DNA from: Gonatopus flavifemur | Taxonomy: Eukaryota > Arthropoda > Insecta > Hymenoptera > Dryinidae | Assembly: GCA_018340375.1 (NCBI GenBank) | Contig: JAFFJZ010000003.1 | Location: 22,692,001 to 22,756,000 of the forward strand | Direction of reading: 5' to 3' | Length of the DNA: 64,000 bases | Shown here: piece after piece, positions 43,433-54,845 of the stretch | Layout of the letters: every line of letters begins with the position of its first letter | How positions within the stretch are numbered: the first letter of the stretch is position 1 | The notes under the pieces: generated by a model | What the model was told of the DNA's origin: nothing | The model's input: only the letters and a program-made list of their open reading frames with translations | Databases searched by the model: none | Translations under genes and position numbers: made by a program

Positions 43433-43682
43433 CACCGAGAAAAAAAGGTGGTAAAATTTACATCTTGCGAATCCAATATTTGGACGATTTCAAAAGTTAA
43501 TTGAAGCTACCACATTTTCTGTCGATTTTACATCGGGGAATGTGAGATTCACCTCAGCTGTAGTATATCTCACATTCGCTGTTGTGGAATCAACTTAGAT
43601 TGTGGTAGCTCGAACTATTTTTGAAATCGTCCTAAGATTGGATTCGCAACATGTAAATTTGACAACTTCTTTTTTCTCAGTT
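43433..43682. mobile_element. GTGGTAAAATT MITE, copy 2
   Basis: About 250 bp, CACCGAGAAAAAAAGGTGGT to TTTTTTCTCAGT. Same family and orientation as 34252-34500, sharing TTTTACA-CGGGGAATGTGAG and TCAGCTGTA-TATATCT. Confidence 0.85.
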
Positions 43683-44105
43683 ACAGCATGATGAATTTGC
43701 AACATAAATTTTCCTCGTGATCACAATTATAAACAAAATGAGCAGAAATGTAACTCGATGACAGTAGATAAAAATCTTCAAATATTTGGTGAAATTACCG
43801 AAAACTCGGTACATTTGCCACATTTTCCAATATAATTACCAAAATCTCGCGACTTCTTCCGAATTTGACTTTGACGAGTCGATTGCTGCTTGAATTACCG
43901 AAGAATTCCCCAGTAAATTTACCTATTTTGTTCACTATATGACTGTCAATTCAGGAAAAAACAGCATTGTTGGAGAACATGTCGTAGTGAGTTTACCAAA
44001 AATTTTATAATGAGGCTTATTTGATATGTAATGGAGATTATCATTCAAATTGTATCCGTAAAATCCATATAATATACTCTTCACTGTACAATAATATTAT
44101 TGCTG

Positions 44106-44356
44106 CACTGTAAAAAATATTCGTGAATTTCCAAGCAGAAAAGTATGATGAAAAACTCACAAGATCGGTGAATTTCCAAATTGTTTGGAAATTCACAAAT
44201 TTTCTATAAATTTCCAAACAATTTTTGTGATTTTCCTGAAAAGACTTGTCAATTGACAACAATTGTTTGTAATTTCACCCACTATGTTTGCAAACTTATC
44301 AAAAAATGTTTGGTAAGAAACTTCGAAACCTTTTTTTGGAAGTTTTTTTTACAGTG
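44106..44356. mobile_element. CACTGTAAAAAA hairpin MITE
   Basis: A 251-bp element with ends CACTGTAAAAAATATTC and (minus strand) CACTGTAAAAAAAACTTCC. It contains a perfect internal hairpin at 44168-44196 (GTGAATTTCCAAA arms) and several further TTTGGAAATT-type words. Confidence 0.65.
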
Positions 44357-44818
44357 TGTCCCTATTTTTATTATACATTTTGTCTGCTCGTATCAAGTTA
44401 CGATGGATTCATTACGAATTTCTAGTGAATTGACAGTCATTCTTCTGAATATCAACAATTACAGTCTCTCCGTGTATAGAATATATATCATTGACACATA
44501 AGAAATTGAATGATTTGCAATGAAATTTAATAGTATTTAATCAAAGCGTTAGCCATTTCCAATGAGATTTTATGAGATATTTTCTCCAATTAAGGAAGAA
44601 TTCTTTGAAACTAATGGAATCCAGTCAACTATATTCTAATAGAAATCCCACATGGTTTGTTTTTGATACGTGTAGAAAGAGAAGTGCATTATTTAATTCA
44701 TTGGTATAATTACTTTGGATATCATGGTAACCAAGAAACAAATTATTGAATTTTTCAATCAATTTTCATGCAAAACATTGAAACTTGATGAAAATTCAAA
44801 TACGTTATATGGAAATTG

Positions 44819-45088
44819 CACTGTTCAAAAAATCGGTAAGTGTATTAAGGAATTCTTCGGTACTCCTCCGAAAAAAGTGTTTTTAAAATTTAAATTAAAA
44901 TTTTTAAAATTTAGTAGAAAACTAATTTTGGTGGAACAAAAAAAACTTGGTTCAAAATCAGAATATTTTGTTGTTTGAACAAAACACTTTCCTCGGTGCA
45001 AAAAATTTAATAAATTCCTGGTAATTATCCGAGGTTTTCTTTCTTTCAATACATTCCCTACTTGAATTCTCTGTTTTTTTTTACAGTG
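44819..45088. mobile_element. CACTGTTCAAAAAAT hairpin MITE
   Basis: A 270-bp element. Left CACTGTTCAAAAAATCGG, right (minus strand) CACTGTAAAAAAAAACAGAG. Inner arms AAAGTGTTTT and AAATTTAAAT-type repeats. A second member of the CACTGT-ended group. Confidence 0.55.
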
Positions 45089-45823
45089 TAGACGTATCAC
45101 AATTTTTCCAACACAGTGATAGAATTTTTAGCAAGAAAAGATTCTTAATTTGGAATCACAAGTTCAGACCATTCTAAGAAGAATAAATATTTCATTACGT
45201 ACCTCCGGAATGTTTGGAAAATTGGATCGGAATGCCGACGAATAATTGAACCTTCTATCCCTCCCAAATGTATTTTATTCTAACTGAATAATCTGATAAA
45301 CACCGGAAAGAAATATGAATAGAACATCGATAGAACTTGCCGAAAATTCATACAGATGAAATGAAATTTCGAAATATATCCTCAAAGGAATATCACCTTC
45401 CGAACTTGAAGCATATATTTCAAAATTGGAGAATTTTGCCAAAGGATCGTACATAAAAACCGTAAAGAAAATATTTCGTGAATAATTACACCATGTATGT
45501 TAAAAAAAACCATGTACAATTGGAGAATGTCAAAAGTGAATATCGATGCCGGATGTTATAGAGTTTGAGGTCGAATGCACAACGGTATTTCCAATTAAGA
45601 AACAAACACAACTTTTTCCTCTTCCATTTCACTGATGAAGAACAAGGTGTATAGCATACTTCGCGTACGGAGAACGATTGAAAACATTTGACATTGAGGA
45701 CAAAAAATTCAAAGAGCAAAAATCAGGCAAATAATCACGATATCGAACTATTTCGATGATCCACTTATTACGATACCGCTTTTGCCGTTCGTATTAGGAA
45801 GATAATACGATGCTCATCACCAA

Positions 45824-45848
45824 CCATCATCATCATCATCATCATCAC
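45824..45848 (+). repeat. (CAT)n microsatellite
   Basis: CATCATCATCAT run just outside the proposed first exon, in the start of the proposed first intron. Confidence 0.85.
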
Positions 45849-46125
45849 GAAACCTCTAAACTGTGTACAACAATTTTTCTATTTCACCGATTTTAGAGCA
45901 CACCATATAAAATAATCCATACGTACGTAGATTTACTGTTAACGTTAATTTTTACATGCGTGTCACGCGCGCCCGCGATCTATCACTATGCGTGTTACGT
46001 GTTATCGGATATCCTCAAGAGGGATAACAAGCGGGATCGTGTTATTTTCTTCCTCTTCCTCTTCCCTTTTCCCTCCCTTTCTTCTTCATCCTAATCATTA
46101 TCATTATTATTATTTTTACACGCAC

Positions 46126-46275
46126 CTTTGGAATTCGTTTTGTCTTCTTAATTAATTAGCGGCACCCCGATGGTCGAGCGATTTTATTTATTTAAATATT
46201 ATTGTTATTATTATTGTTGCGATCCACCGAACGATGAGTTATATACAACGTGTGTGAAAGAGTGTGAAACAGAGA
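46126..46275 (-). other. Candidate non-coding first exon (5' UTR) of the Asp-rich gene
   Basis: On the minus strand a TATA box at 46305-46298 is followed about 30 nt later by the expected start zone (near 46275). The transcript then runs about 150 nt without any ATG and meets the donor CCAAAG|GTGCGTG at 46126. The next suitable acceptor upstream of a start codon is at 36591, directly before AGCC-ATG, so this exon would supply the leader and leave a 9.5-kb first intron. The pairing is inferred; a nearer promoter, for example around 37 kb, remains possible. Confidence 0.42.
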
Positions 46276-46297
46276 CGAGGCGCCGTGGATACGAACC

Positions 46298-46305
46298 CTT
46301 TTATA
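46298..46305 (-). promoter_or_regulatory. TATA box (TATAAAAG), minus strand
   Basis: TATAAAAGG occurs on the minus strand in GGCAATTGGTATAAAAGG, inside a locally GC-richer patch and upstream of an ATG-free stretch ending in a splice donor. It is a good match to the arthropod TATA consensus and is correctly oriented for the minus-strand gene. Confidence 0.5.
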
Positions 46306-46669
46306 CCAATTGCCTCCACCATTCTCTTCGTTCTCCTTCGTAAAAGCCGCGTGTCCTCCTTCTCTTCTCTCCCAGGGGGGTTCCTCTTCTGTGTTCCGCC
46401 TGGCATATAGACACTCGCCTCCTCGAGCTCTCATCCTCTTCCTCCTCTCTTCCTCGTGTATTATATTCATCTTTCGATAAGGAGGCTCTCCTCCACGTGG
46501 CCGTTCGAATAATCAAATAATGAAACCTTCCATCACCTCGTTGTGGGTTTTCTCTCCCTTTTCTTTCTTTTTCTACCAAGACATCGATAACGACACGAAA
46601 ACTTCTCTCGAAGAATTCTCTTTCGATTCCCTACTTCTTTGACAAGAGCAGAAGAGACATGGTCGTCGA

Positions 46670-46735
46670 TCGATGATGGCGATGATGATGATCATGATGG
46701 AGATGATGATAATGATAACGATAACGATAACGGAC
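46670..46735 (+). repeat. GAT/AAT-rich imperfect triplet repeat
   Basis: GATGATGATGAT and GATAACGATAACGATAACG units, a few hundred bases upstream of the minus-strand TATA box. Confidence 0.75.
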
Positions 46736-47202
46736 GTTGAAATTATGAAAAATTTTCTTATGGAGAACCCGTTGGACAAGAATATTTATTCGTGGAACAA
46801 CTGGTTGTGGTGCATCCAAAGGTGCAATGGAGTTTATATTGATATACGTATTTCAGGATCCAGATAATACTGGAATGCAACGAATGAGAGAGTCTTTCGA
46901 TTCTCATTTTAGATGATAAATTAATCGAATGTGATTTGAGTCAGATGAAATTTTATTCATTCGTTTGAAGCAATTGTCGTTTTTTATATTTATGAAAATT
47001 CATGTCCATCTGTAATCCATTCGTCAAAGATTCTTGATATTGGAACTATTTTTGCAGCATTATCAAATCTAAAATTTTGTGTATAATTTATTGAATTATG
47101 AATTTTTAATCCTCTGGGTATCTCAAGGGGATACGCGGGCCAAATCTTTCGTGTTTGAGATTCCTCAAAGATACTTCAAAAACACAATGAAAATGCATGG
47201 AA

Positions 47203-47565
47203 AAAGTAGTTATGGCGAATACTTACACTGAGAAAACGTATATATCTTGAAAAATAGCATAATTTCTGGGTTTTAGAGTTGGTCTGACCCGAGTTAAAAT
47301 ATTTACGTGAACGAACTTCTAAAAGTCCCATAATTTATTGGATTTCTGTGAAGAAGTATATGGTATCTTCCTCATAAAAGTCCCAGCCATTGTGATATTT
47401 TTAGAGGTTGCTTCACGTAAATATCTTGACTTGGATCAGACCAACGCCAAAAATCCAGAAATTAGGGCAAATACCACGTTAGTTGAGACAACTAACAGAA
47501 CGGTCACGCTCACTAACGTGGTATCTGTCTGAACTACTACAGTAATTGCCATAACTACTTTTCAT
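47203..47565. mobile_element. Nested hairpin MITEs
   Basis: Outer arms AAAAGTAGTTATGGC (47203) and its inverted copy (to about 47565) enclose a relative of the 1249-1514 MITE starting CACTGAGAAAACG at 47226. Its right arm is broken at 47472-47523 by a small palindrome with TACCACGTTAGT arms. Confidence 0.55.
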
Positions 47566-48901
47566 AAATTATCAAAAATTGAGTACGTGAGTAGCTACTG
47601 CAAGTATTTCTCTTTTTCTACATGCAAGATTTGGAAAAAGGGAAGAATATTATTCCAAGTATATCAAGTCCAATAGGAATTACAGTTATTTCATTCCAAA
47701 CATTTGGACAATAAACTCGAAGACAAAAGAAGAAGTATTGAAAAAGCATGATGTACGGTGGTGAATCATGTTTTAAAAAATTTAGCCATGCTAATCAACC
47801 AAGAAAGGGTAATTTCCAAAAAATTATTCATCCCGAGTTCAAACGTGATTTTTTGTATTCACTGTAAAATTGCAAATTATTAGCAAAACACATAGACTTA
47901 TTCCACGCTTCTTCCTACCTTCTTTCGATCATAAACAAGTAATGAATCACTCGTGACTTTGAATTTCTTATATCGCGAAACATTGATTCTCTTTCCGCGA
48001 AAATAAGATGTTCGAAGTTTTGAAATGTTGATAATAAAAAATCAACATGAACGATTCCAGATGATATTTCGAAGCAGATTTTTCTAACGTTTGACCTCAA
48101 ACTCGTAACAGCGAATCTCTTTCATCGAAATAATGGTAAAAATTATGAGAAGTCATGAAGAATAGTTATGACAAAGGCAAGCATTAAAACTTAATTACTC
48201 GCTTTGTTAATGTTTTTTATAGTTACTATCCAATCGAAACTACATTCCAGGTATTCGTTTGAAGTTGATTCACAATGACATTGCGCGTTATTGACTGTCG
48301 TAATTACTGGATGCAGTTTGATACGTTCCCATTACTTTGAAAAAAAAAACTTTCCCAAAGACTTTGCGGTGCTGAAGATAACATCCTCATTTTATCTACC
48401 CATGTTCGTCCGTATTTTTAATATACAGCTATAAAAAGACGAACTCGGACTTGTATAAATATTCAATACGCTACCGGATACTTTCACTGTGACTGTGCGT
48501 ATCCTGACCGCCGCTATGCGTGAACTTCAAGTATAATGCTGGTCCCTTTTAACCTATCTACGTGTGAAAAGCTGTAATTTCGATCATTGTGAGGTTGTGG
48601 TAATTGCACGGACTGTGCAATTCTTATAGAATTATCATTGATGAATGACTTTCTGGTGATAAATCGGAAAGAAGTATTTTGAATAGTATATTACTTTCGA
48701 TCGTGTTAAAAGTTTTGGAATTTTCACCTTCACTGAGACTGAGGGTTCTGCAGTGGAATATTAAAAGGCTAGAAAATTTAGTCACTCTAAATAAAAATTG
48801 AGTTACGCGGAATGAATTTTATTTGTCGTAGCTAAATTGTTTTATTTAGGTCAAATGAAATTGAACTGGGACAGCTAAATTTCAATTGCCGCAGTTACAT
48901 A

Positions 48902-49012
48902 CAGTGCGACCTCTCAATAAGAACGTTTACCTGTCTTCTCATTCGAACAGTTTTAACAGCCCAACCTTAAAAAAAGAGAGTAAGCGTTCTTATTGGGATC
49001 TAGATCGCACTG
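48902..49012. mobile_element. Small CAGTGCGA-ended inverted-repeat element
   Basis: A 111-bp element. Left CAGTGCGACCTCTCAATAAG and right (minus strand) CAGTGCGATCTAGATCCCAA, both leading into AATAAGAACG. CAGTG-n ends of this style occur in mariner/pogo-type MITEs, but no clear TA duplication is visible. Confidence 0.55.
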
Positions 49013-49040
49013 CACGTTTCTCTCAGTGTTTACTTCCCCA

Positions 49041-49822
49041 GGTATGCGGTGACAAATGTACCAAGCTTGGTGCCAAGCCTGAGCCAATGCTAGTCAACAT
49101 TGGGCCTAGCACGGTTACCAACATTGGCACCAAATTAGATTGATGTTTGGGATGATAATAATGTTCAACGCTTGGCATCCAAGGTTGGTTCAATATCAAG
49201 ATTCAATATTGGTTTTATGTTTTGAATCGATATTGATGCCATGATTGATATACAATCACCCTAAGTGAATAGGATTGAATTTCGAACATGAAATATCGGA
49301 TTTCAACACAGTCACTTCAGTAGCACAAGAGTTCTGAAAGAGTTCAGAATTAATGAAGTGGATTCATGAAGAACTTTTTCAGAACTCTTGTGCTATCTGG
49401 GAGGACGTTGAGAGGATACCCGTATTTGGGCTGATGTACATTCAGGCGTACAATCTTCCAAGTTTCTGACATGCGAATAAATTCCAAGTCCACGTCATGT
49501 GGCTATATCTAGGCTTACGGCGAGCCAAGTGTCGATTGAAGCTTGGTTGACGAAAAATAAATCAAACGCAACGAAATATGCTTAATCCTAGCATTGATGT
49601 CTGAGGTGCTATTGAGGGTTGGTGAGCTGTGACAGGCCAAGCGTCAGTCGAGACTTGGTTAACGAAAATCGAATCAAACACGGCAAAATATTTTCGGTCC
49701 TAGCATTGGTATCCAAGGCTACGGTAGTCCAAGCATTGGCCAAAGCTAGGCTAACGAGACTTGGTATACCAAGCTTGACGCCATTCAAGGTCCAATTGTC
49801 AGTCTTGGTATTACTTGCCTGG
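49041..49822. repeat. CCAAGCTTGG-word cluster, 1
   Basis: About 780 bp in which CCAAGC, GCTTGG, CCAATG and CATTGG words recur in both orientations at irregular spacing. Possible ends are CCCAGGTATGC on the left and (minus strand) CCCAGGCAAGTAATACC on the right. Confidence 0.55.
49318..49401. mobile_element. AGTAGCACAAGAGTTCTG / CCCAGATAGCAC element
   Basis: An 84-bp hairpin. The left arm AGTAGCACAAGAGTTCTGAA and the right arm (minus strand) CCCAGATAGCACAAGAGTTC coincide over about 18 bp; the core is ATTCATGAA-like. Confidence 0.7.
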
Positions 49823-50496
49823 GTCATGCATCCACATCCTGCAGGATTGATCTTTTTTGTGAGTCATAGAATCGATCTGTATAACCAACCCACCCAAATA
49901 GTTCTGATCCTAGGATCAATCCCAACCTCACTCAGGATTGACGTCAGTAATAGTTATTGTGCACTGCGAGAAATCATAATTTCGTATATTTTCACGATTT
50001 CAACCCTCACAATAATGGAATAATACTCATAGAATTATTCGAGAAGAATTCTTCCTTAATTTTGTTTAAAAAATTCCTAGGTGACCTTTCATTGCCCTCT
50101 CAAACTGAACGAAAAAGTTAAAAGGAAGGTTTAATGTAAATAAAAAATTCCACTTTGAAGAATTTGAGCGATTGATACATGTTACAACGTTGGGGTATAG
50201 TAAAATATGAACGGACCAAATATTTGGTCACTGCAATCAATCGCATCGTTCCGAGTCGAAGAGTGATTCCTCCTTTTCCCCTACAAATTTCTGCCACTTT
50301 CAGCAGCAAGAGAGAAGGATATAGCTCCTCTTGTGCCCCTCACAGTAGCGCAAATTTCCTAATTTTCCATATGTAGGGGAAAAGGAGGAATCATTTTTCG
50401 ACTCGGGGTTATTTCGACTCATTAAATGTACACTGGAAAAAATATTTATTTGTCCTCTCTTCATAAAATATTTATTTGCAGAAATTAAATATTCAA

Positions 50497-51395
50497 CCCG
50501 AGTTGAAAAATTGTAATAACTTTTAACGCCTGATTAACTCCGTAATACGCAATGATCCAGAGTTCAATCAGGTCGAAAAGAGGTTAACATCAGGTTCAAT
50601 GAGAATTTTTAAGGGGGAAAATACATGTAAACATACCGTTTTTTGAGGATTTATTACAAAAAATCGACTGAAGACCCATGGTTGAAATAACGCATATCTT
50701 GAAATATACGTTTCAAAGTATTTTGACAATTTTTTTGAGACAAAAATATTTCAAAATGGCAGAGCTACAGCTGCTAAAAGTTGGTAGCTGGTTTTCACGC
50801 CGTGCAGCCTACAAGTCCCAATTTTTTTCTAAAATCAGAAAACCAAGATTCTATCGTTAGAGTATATAAAAATGCACATCTTGACGGAGCCAAAACGAAT
50901 GAAAATGAAAAATTGAAAATTCAGGGGGATTTTGGAAAAAAAACCACTTTTGTTCCTAATTACAAATTGAAAAAACCAATGTGAATAAATTTGGTTTTTT
51001 GTTCTTCTCTCCGTCAAGATGTGTGTTTCTACATATTCTAACGATAGAATTTTGATTTTTTGATTTCAGAAAAAAATTGGGACCTGTAGGCTGCACGGCG
51101 CAAAAACGAGGTAGCAACTCGTAGCTCCGCCATTTTGAAATATTTTTGTCTTCAAAAAATTTGAAAGATAATTTCAAACGTATAATTCAAGATGTGCTTT
51201 ATTTCATGAATGTATCTTCAACCAATGTTTTGTAATAAATTCTTGAAAAAAAGGTACATTCACATGTATTTCCCCCCTTAAAGCAAAATCAGGTTAAGAA
51301 CAGGCCGAGATCAGGGCGAAAAATAAAATCCACCCTGATTCCCTCTGTAATACGCAACAAATCAGAGTTACATCAGGCCCACTTTTTGACTCGGG
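50497..51395. mobile_element. CCCGAG-ended element interrupted by the TTAA MITE
   Basis: Left part 50497-50612 starts CCCGAGTTGAAAAATTGTAA; right part 51282-51395 ends TTTTTGACTCGGG. Together they align along their length with the uninterrupted 33766-33996 copy, sharing AATACGCAA, GGTTCAATGAGAATTTT and AGATCAGGGCGAAAAATAAA. It sits inside a larger hairpin element (50431-51575). Confidence 0.75.
50613..51277. mobile_element. TTAA-flanked palindromic MITE (piggyBac-like target site)
   Basis: A 665-bp element made of two long inverted arms. Left end GGGGGAAAATACATGT, right end (minus strand) GGGGGGAAATACATGT. TTAA lies directly outside both ends (50609-50612 and 51278-51281). The arms stay alignable to near the centre, where CACATCTTGACGGAG occurs in both orientations. 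It interrupts an element whose relative at 33766-33996 lacks the insert. TTAA duplication is characteristic of piggyBac-type transposition; there is no coding capacity. Confidence 0.85.
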
Positions 51396-52769
51396 AATTG
51401 GATGCAAAAATTGATTACTTGTGGCTAGTTTTCCAAATTATTCATTTGGAAGACCAATTTATTTGTGGCAAGCATTCCATTATTTGATTTGATTCGATAT
51501 TCCATTAATTCCAAAGAATATATTATGGAGAGAGAACAAATAAACTATTCATTTGGTTGGAAGAAATTTTTTTTCAGTGTATCGTTAGGTGCATTAAGTA
51601 GCATATAATTTTATAAAGGTGTCCGTCCGTATTCCACTCTTCGATTAGTGATTATCACTGCTCTTTTTTTCCTTTCCCTTGTTTCTCCTCTATCAGGTCC
51701 CGACCAGGTCCTGATCGGCTCCTATAATCAAACACTAGGATAACCCGATCAAATGTGACTGAATTTCCAGTCGGATGAAGGTCTGTTGATAGGAAAAATG
51801 AAACGTCGAGTGGATAATCATTCTCACGGCGGTTAACGATTCGCATGGCTAGGGAGTCGATTGATGGAATCGATATTGTACACAGATATTGTACATGATA
51901 TACAACAGTTTTGTATGTTAATTTAACATACAAAACTGCTGAATATTTTACACAAAAATGTGTATTATGGAAAAATGACGCAAAATTTTTCACTGTGTGT
52001 GAATATTTTCCTTGATCGGATCGGATTTCGAACATTATAAAGGTATTTCACTGTAAATTATAATCAGGAGTGGAAAAACTCGGCGAAGTTAGGAAGTGCA
52101 ATTCGGCCAAGTTTTACAACATCGGTGTAACGAATAGTAGTCGAGCGTAAACAAACACAAATTTGGCGTAGCATGTAATGAAGATCCGTTTCGAAAGATG
52201 AAGTCTGAAGAATAAATAATGAAGTACTTATCTCGGTCATCTAATATCTAATGTCTATTCCTTTTCACAACAATATTATCCATATAAAACAATATCGCGT
52301 AGAAAATGTCAATCCAACAAAAAAAAAAGTTAATTGACCCCTAAGTGGGAAATTTTCAAAATTATATATAATCCGAGTATAGTTCAATATAGTTTTTATA
52401 TAAATTATATATAATTCCAAAAGATTCTACCCTGGGCACCCACAATTTGGCTATGCTGGGCACGCTTATGGCTCAGCTAGCGGACCTTGCTTACGTAAGG
52501 GGGTAACTATCTTCAAAATGAGCCAGGCATCCTAAAATTCTGTGAAGAGTTCTTCGAAACCAGTTGATCTCTGTGCATGATTACATTCAAAAGTATCCTA
52601 TTACCATTAAGTGGAGTTCTATCCTTACTTAGATCAATAAAATCTAACTTGGTGTGTAAAACTAGTGTGTAGGATGATTCATGACAGGAAGATCGGGCCA
52701 GCCCTGGCCCGATGGTTATCCCCGAGTCTTCAGCCATTGTAAATTCCAAATTCAGTCAATATTCATAAA

Positions 52770-53030
52770 CATTGTGCCACTCATGTGGGCAATATTGGCA
52801 CAATAAAATTGTTCTCAATGAATGCTCGACTTCTACACTTGTGCCAAGCTTGTACCAAATGTAGAGACCATTTCAAAAATATTAACAACCGTACCATGAC
52901 TGACTATCCATTGGAAACAACGGGACCATCATGGAACAATATTGGGCCAATTGTTCTCCACGGATGTTTGTTTCTGACACATGTGCCAACCTTGGGACAA
53001 ACTTGGGTTTTTTTCAGTCTTGGCAATACC
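52770..53030. repeat. CCAAGCTTGG-word cluster, 2
   Basis: Recurring ATTGGCACAA, GTGCCAAGCTTG, ATTGGGCCAA and CCAACCTTGG words in both orientations. Same style as 49041-49822 and 56280-56830. Confidence 0.5.
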
Positions 53031-54818
53031 TGCATGGAAGCCAGTCGAAATGAATAGAAGTCGATTCAAATTCAATCGGATTGAATGGGGGTAATCGGAA
53101 TGCCTGAATTGTGTAGTGAAGATTGATGAGAATGAATAAAAAACAATCATCCGTGGGGTTGAATCCTGAATTCGCCAGTATATGAATATGTATCAATTTG
53201 ATTGAGAGTGATGGCATGTGGTATATTCTATCAGTTTTTATAAGAAATATATTAATTAATTGAAGAGGGTTTTTTATTTTATTAACCAACTGAAGTGGTA
53301 CAGTTTGTAGTTTCGAATATTTAAAAAATGTGTATGACAAATACGCAATTCGATTGTAGAATGTATGCATTTTATGGATCAGTTGATTTTCATTGGATTG
53401 TTTTGGAATCCAAATCTACTGGAAATAATAGGAAAGTTCTTAAATCTAAATTTCCAATCCGTTTGTGTATAAAATATTCAATTAAATTGAGAATTGGGAC
53501 GTTTCATGATGTCTATTTACAGAGACGAGTGAAAATAAAGTTTGTAGATTTGAAATTTTATGGTTTGTATAGGAAATACCAGATGCACTTCCAGAATTAT
53601 TCCATTTCAATGGTCAATGGGGTTTAATTGGAATTCGCCGTAATGTCAATCTGAAAATGCGCATGATCGATGAAATCTGAAGCTGCTTGCACGGTTGAAA
53701 CATCAAGATGAAAACAATTGATCGATGGATTATAAAGGGATGCAGATAAAGGTTTGATCGAATTTACAGATGAGTTCCTACCGTAATAGCATCCTACGGA
53801 AATTGAACCATCTAAATTTTTGTCGCAGGGTGCGTAATAATTGTGTTACCCTGCACGAGAGCTTTCTGATGAGGATTCCCCTGATTTGATAGATTTGATA
53901 GAACGATTGCTCTTGTCACATCACCGATGATATCTAATACTTGTTTTTCGGGATCAAGATTTCATAGGTATTGGTTTCCAACGTTACTGTAAGAATATAC
54001 TCAAGCCAATTAAAAGAATTCTAATTGGAACCAATGAGACATTACCGATACAGAAACTCAGTTCATTCCGATAGATTATTTTTCATCAGATTCAATGGGA
54101 ATATTAATTGCTAATAAAAGAGAACCCGATTCAATCCAGTTGAAAAAGTTTGTATTGGAAATTTGTATGAGTTTCAATTGGAATTTTCATTATTGATGGA
54201 AAACCGATTTAGTTCAATTACCAAAAATTTTATTGGTATCAATTGGAAATTTCCGATGCAGAAACTCGATTCACTCCAATAGGATGCTTCTTTATCGGAT
54301 TTAATCGGTTTTTTAAACCAGGAATGGTTTGCAAGTTTTCAATTGAATATTATGATCACGATCGAAATTTATTTGTGGGTGTTCTTAAATTGATTAAACA
54401 GGGAGGGAACGAATCAAATCCACCGACTGTACCACCGAGTGCCCAAATAATTAAAAAATTAAATGTTATGACTAGAATCAGAATTTATTTTGGATTTATA
54501 AAATAAGAATGCCACGGAAGTTCAGAAATGGTCAATGAAGATGCTAATTAGGATTCAAAGAATTCATTTTGATTTCTTAAGAATTCTTTGTGAACTTCCG
54601 TATCGTGCAGGGAGAGACACGGTGAAAAGTAAATCTTACTTTCTTCCTGAAAATTAGCTGATTTTGAGATGCTACCAAAACTAGCCCGGTTTTAATGAAA
54701 GTCAGCGCCGAAAACAAATGCCGACACAATGGAAGAGACTGATGAATGTCAGTGGGGTTTTCAAGTTAAGATGCAAACACATTCAGTCGGACTTTTTACC
54801 GTGGAAATCTTTCGTCAG

Positions 54819-54845
54819 AAAGAGAGAGAGAGAGAGAGAGAGAGA
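54819..54845 (+). repeat. (GA)n microsatellite
   Basis: An uninterrupted AG run of about 26 bases. Confidence 0.9.

Larger units (their letters stand above)
36592..46125 (-). other. Proposed first intron / 5' region of the gene
   Basis: AT-rich, no supported exon. At 37279-37302 GAGGTCC and GGACCTC face each other across a 10-bp spacer. 39231-39588 is an inverted-repeat patch rich in AGCAAAA/TTTTGCT words. MITEs lie at 41736-42105, 42219-42364, 43433-43682, 44106-44356 and 44819-45088. Other stretches (37700-38970, 40000-41250, 42400-43430) show nothing I can name. Confidence 0.45.
50431..51575. mobile_element. Outermost CACTGG-ended hairpin element of a three-level nest
   Basis: Left end CACTGGAAAAAATATTTATT; right end (minus strand) CACTGAAAAAAAATTTCTTC. 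Its interior, with ATTTATTTG and CATTTGG-type words, resumes after the nested CCCGAG element at 51396. Confidence 0.55.

Noticed and set aside
29141..45848. CRISPR array or phage/bacterial features
   Set aside because: Short tandem words here are microsatellites. Spliced genes, MITEs and LINE remnants show this is a eukaryotic nuclear genome.
46192..46579. Two overlapping Arg/Glu-rich minus-strand open frames
   Set aside because: They arise from a purine-rich strand in the promoter/leader region. They have no splice or domain support, and the TATA box lies inside them.
48430..48540. Plus-strand promoter (ATAAAAAG and TATAAAT words)
   Set aside because: The TATA-like words are plausible, but no downstream exon, start codon context or donor could be supported.
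49619..50023. 134-codon plus-strand open frame
   Set aside because: It runs through the degenerate CCAAG/CTTGG word cluster, whose composition keeps a frame open. Not a protein.
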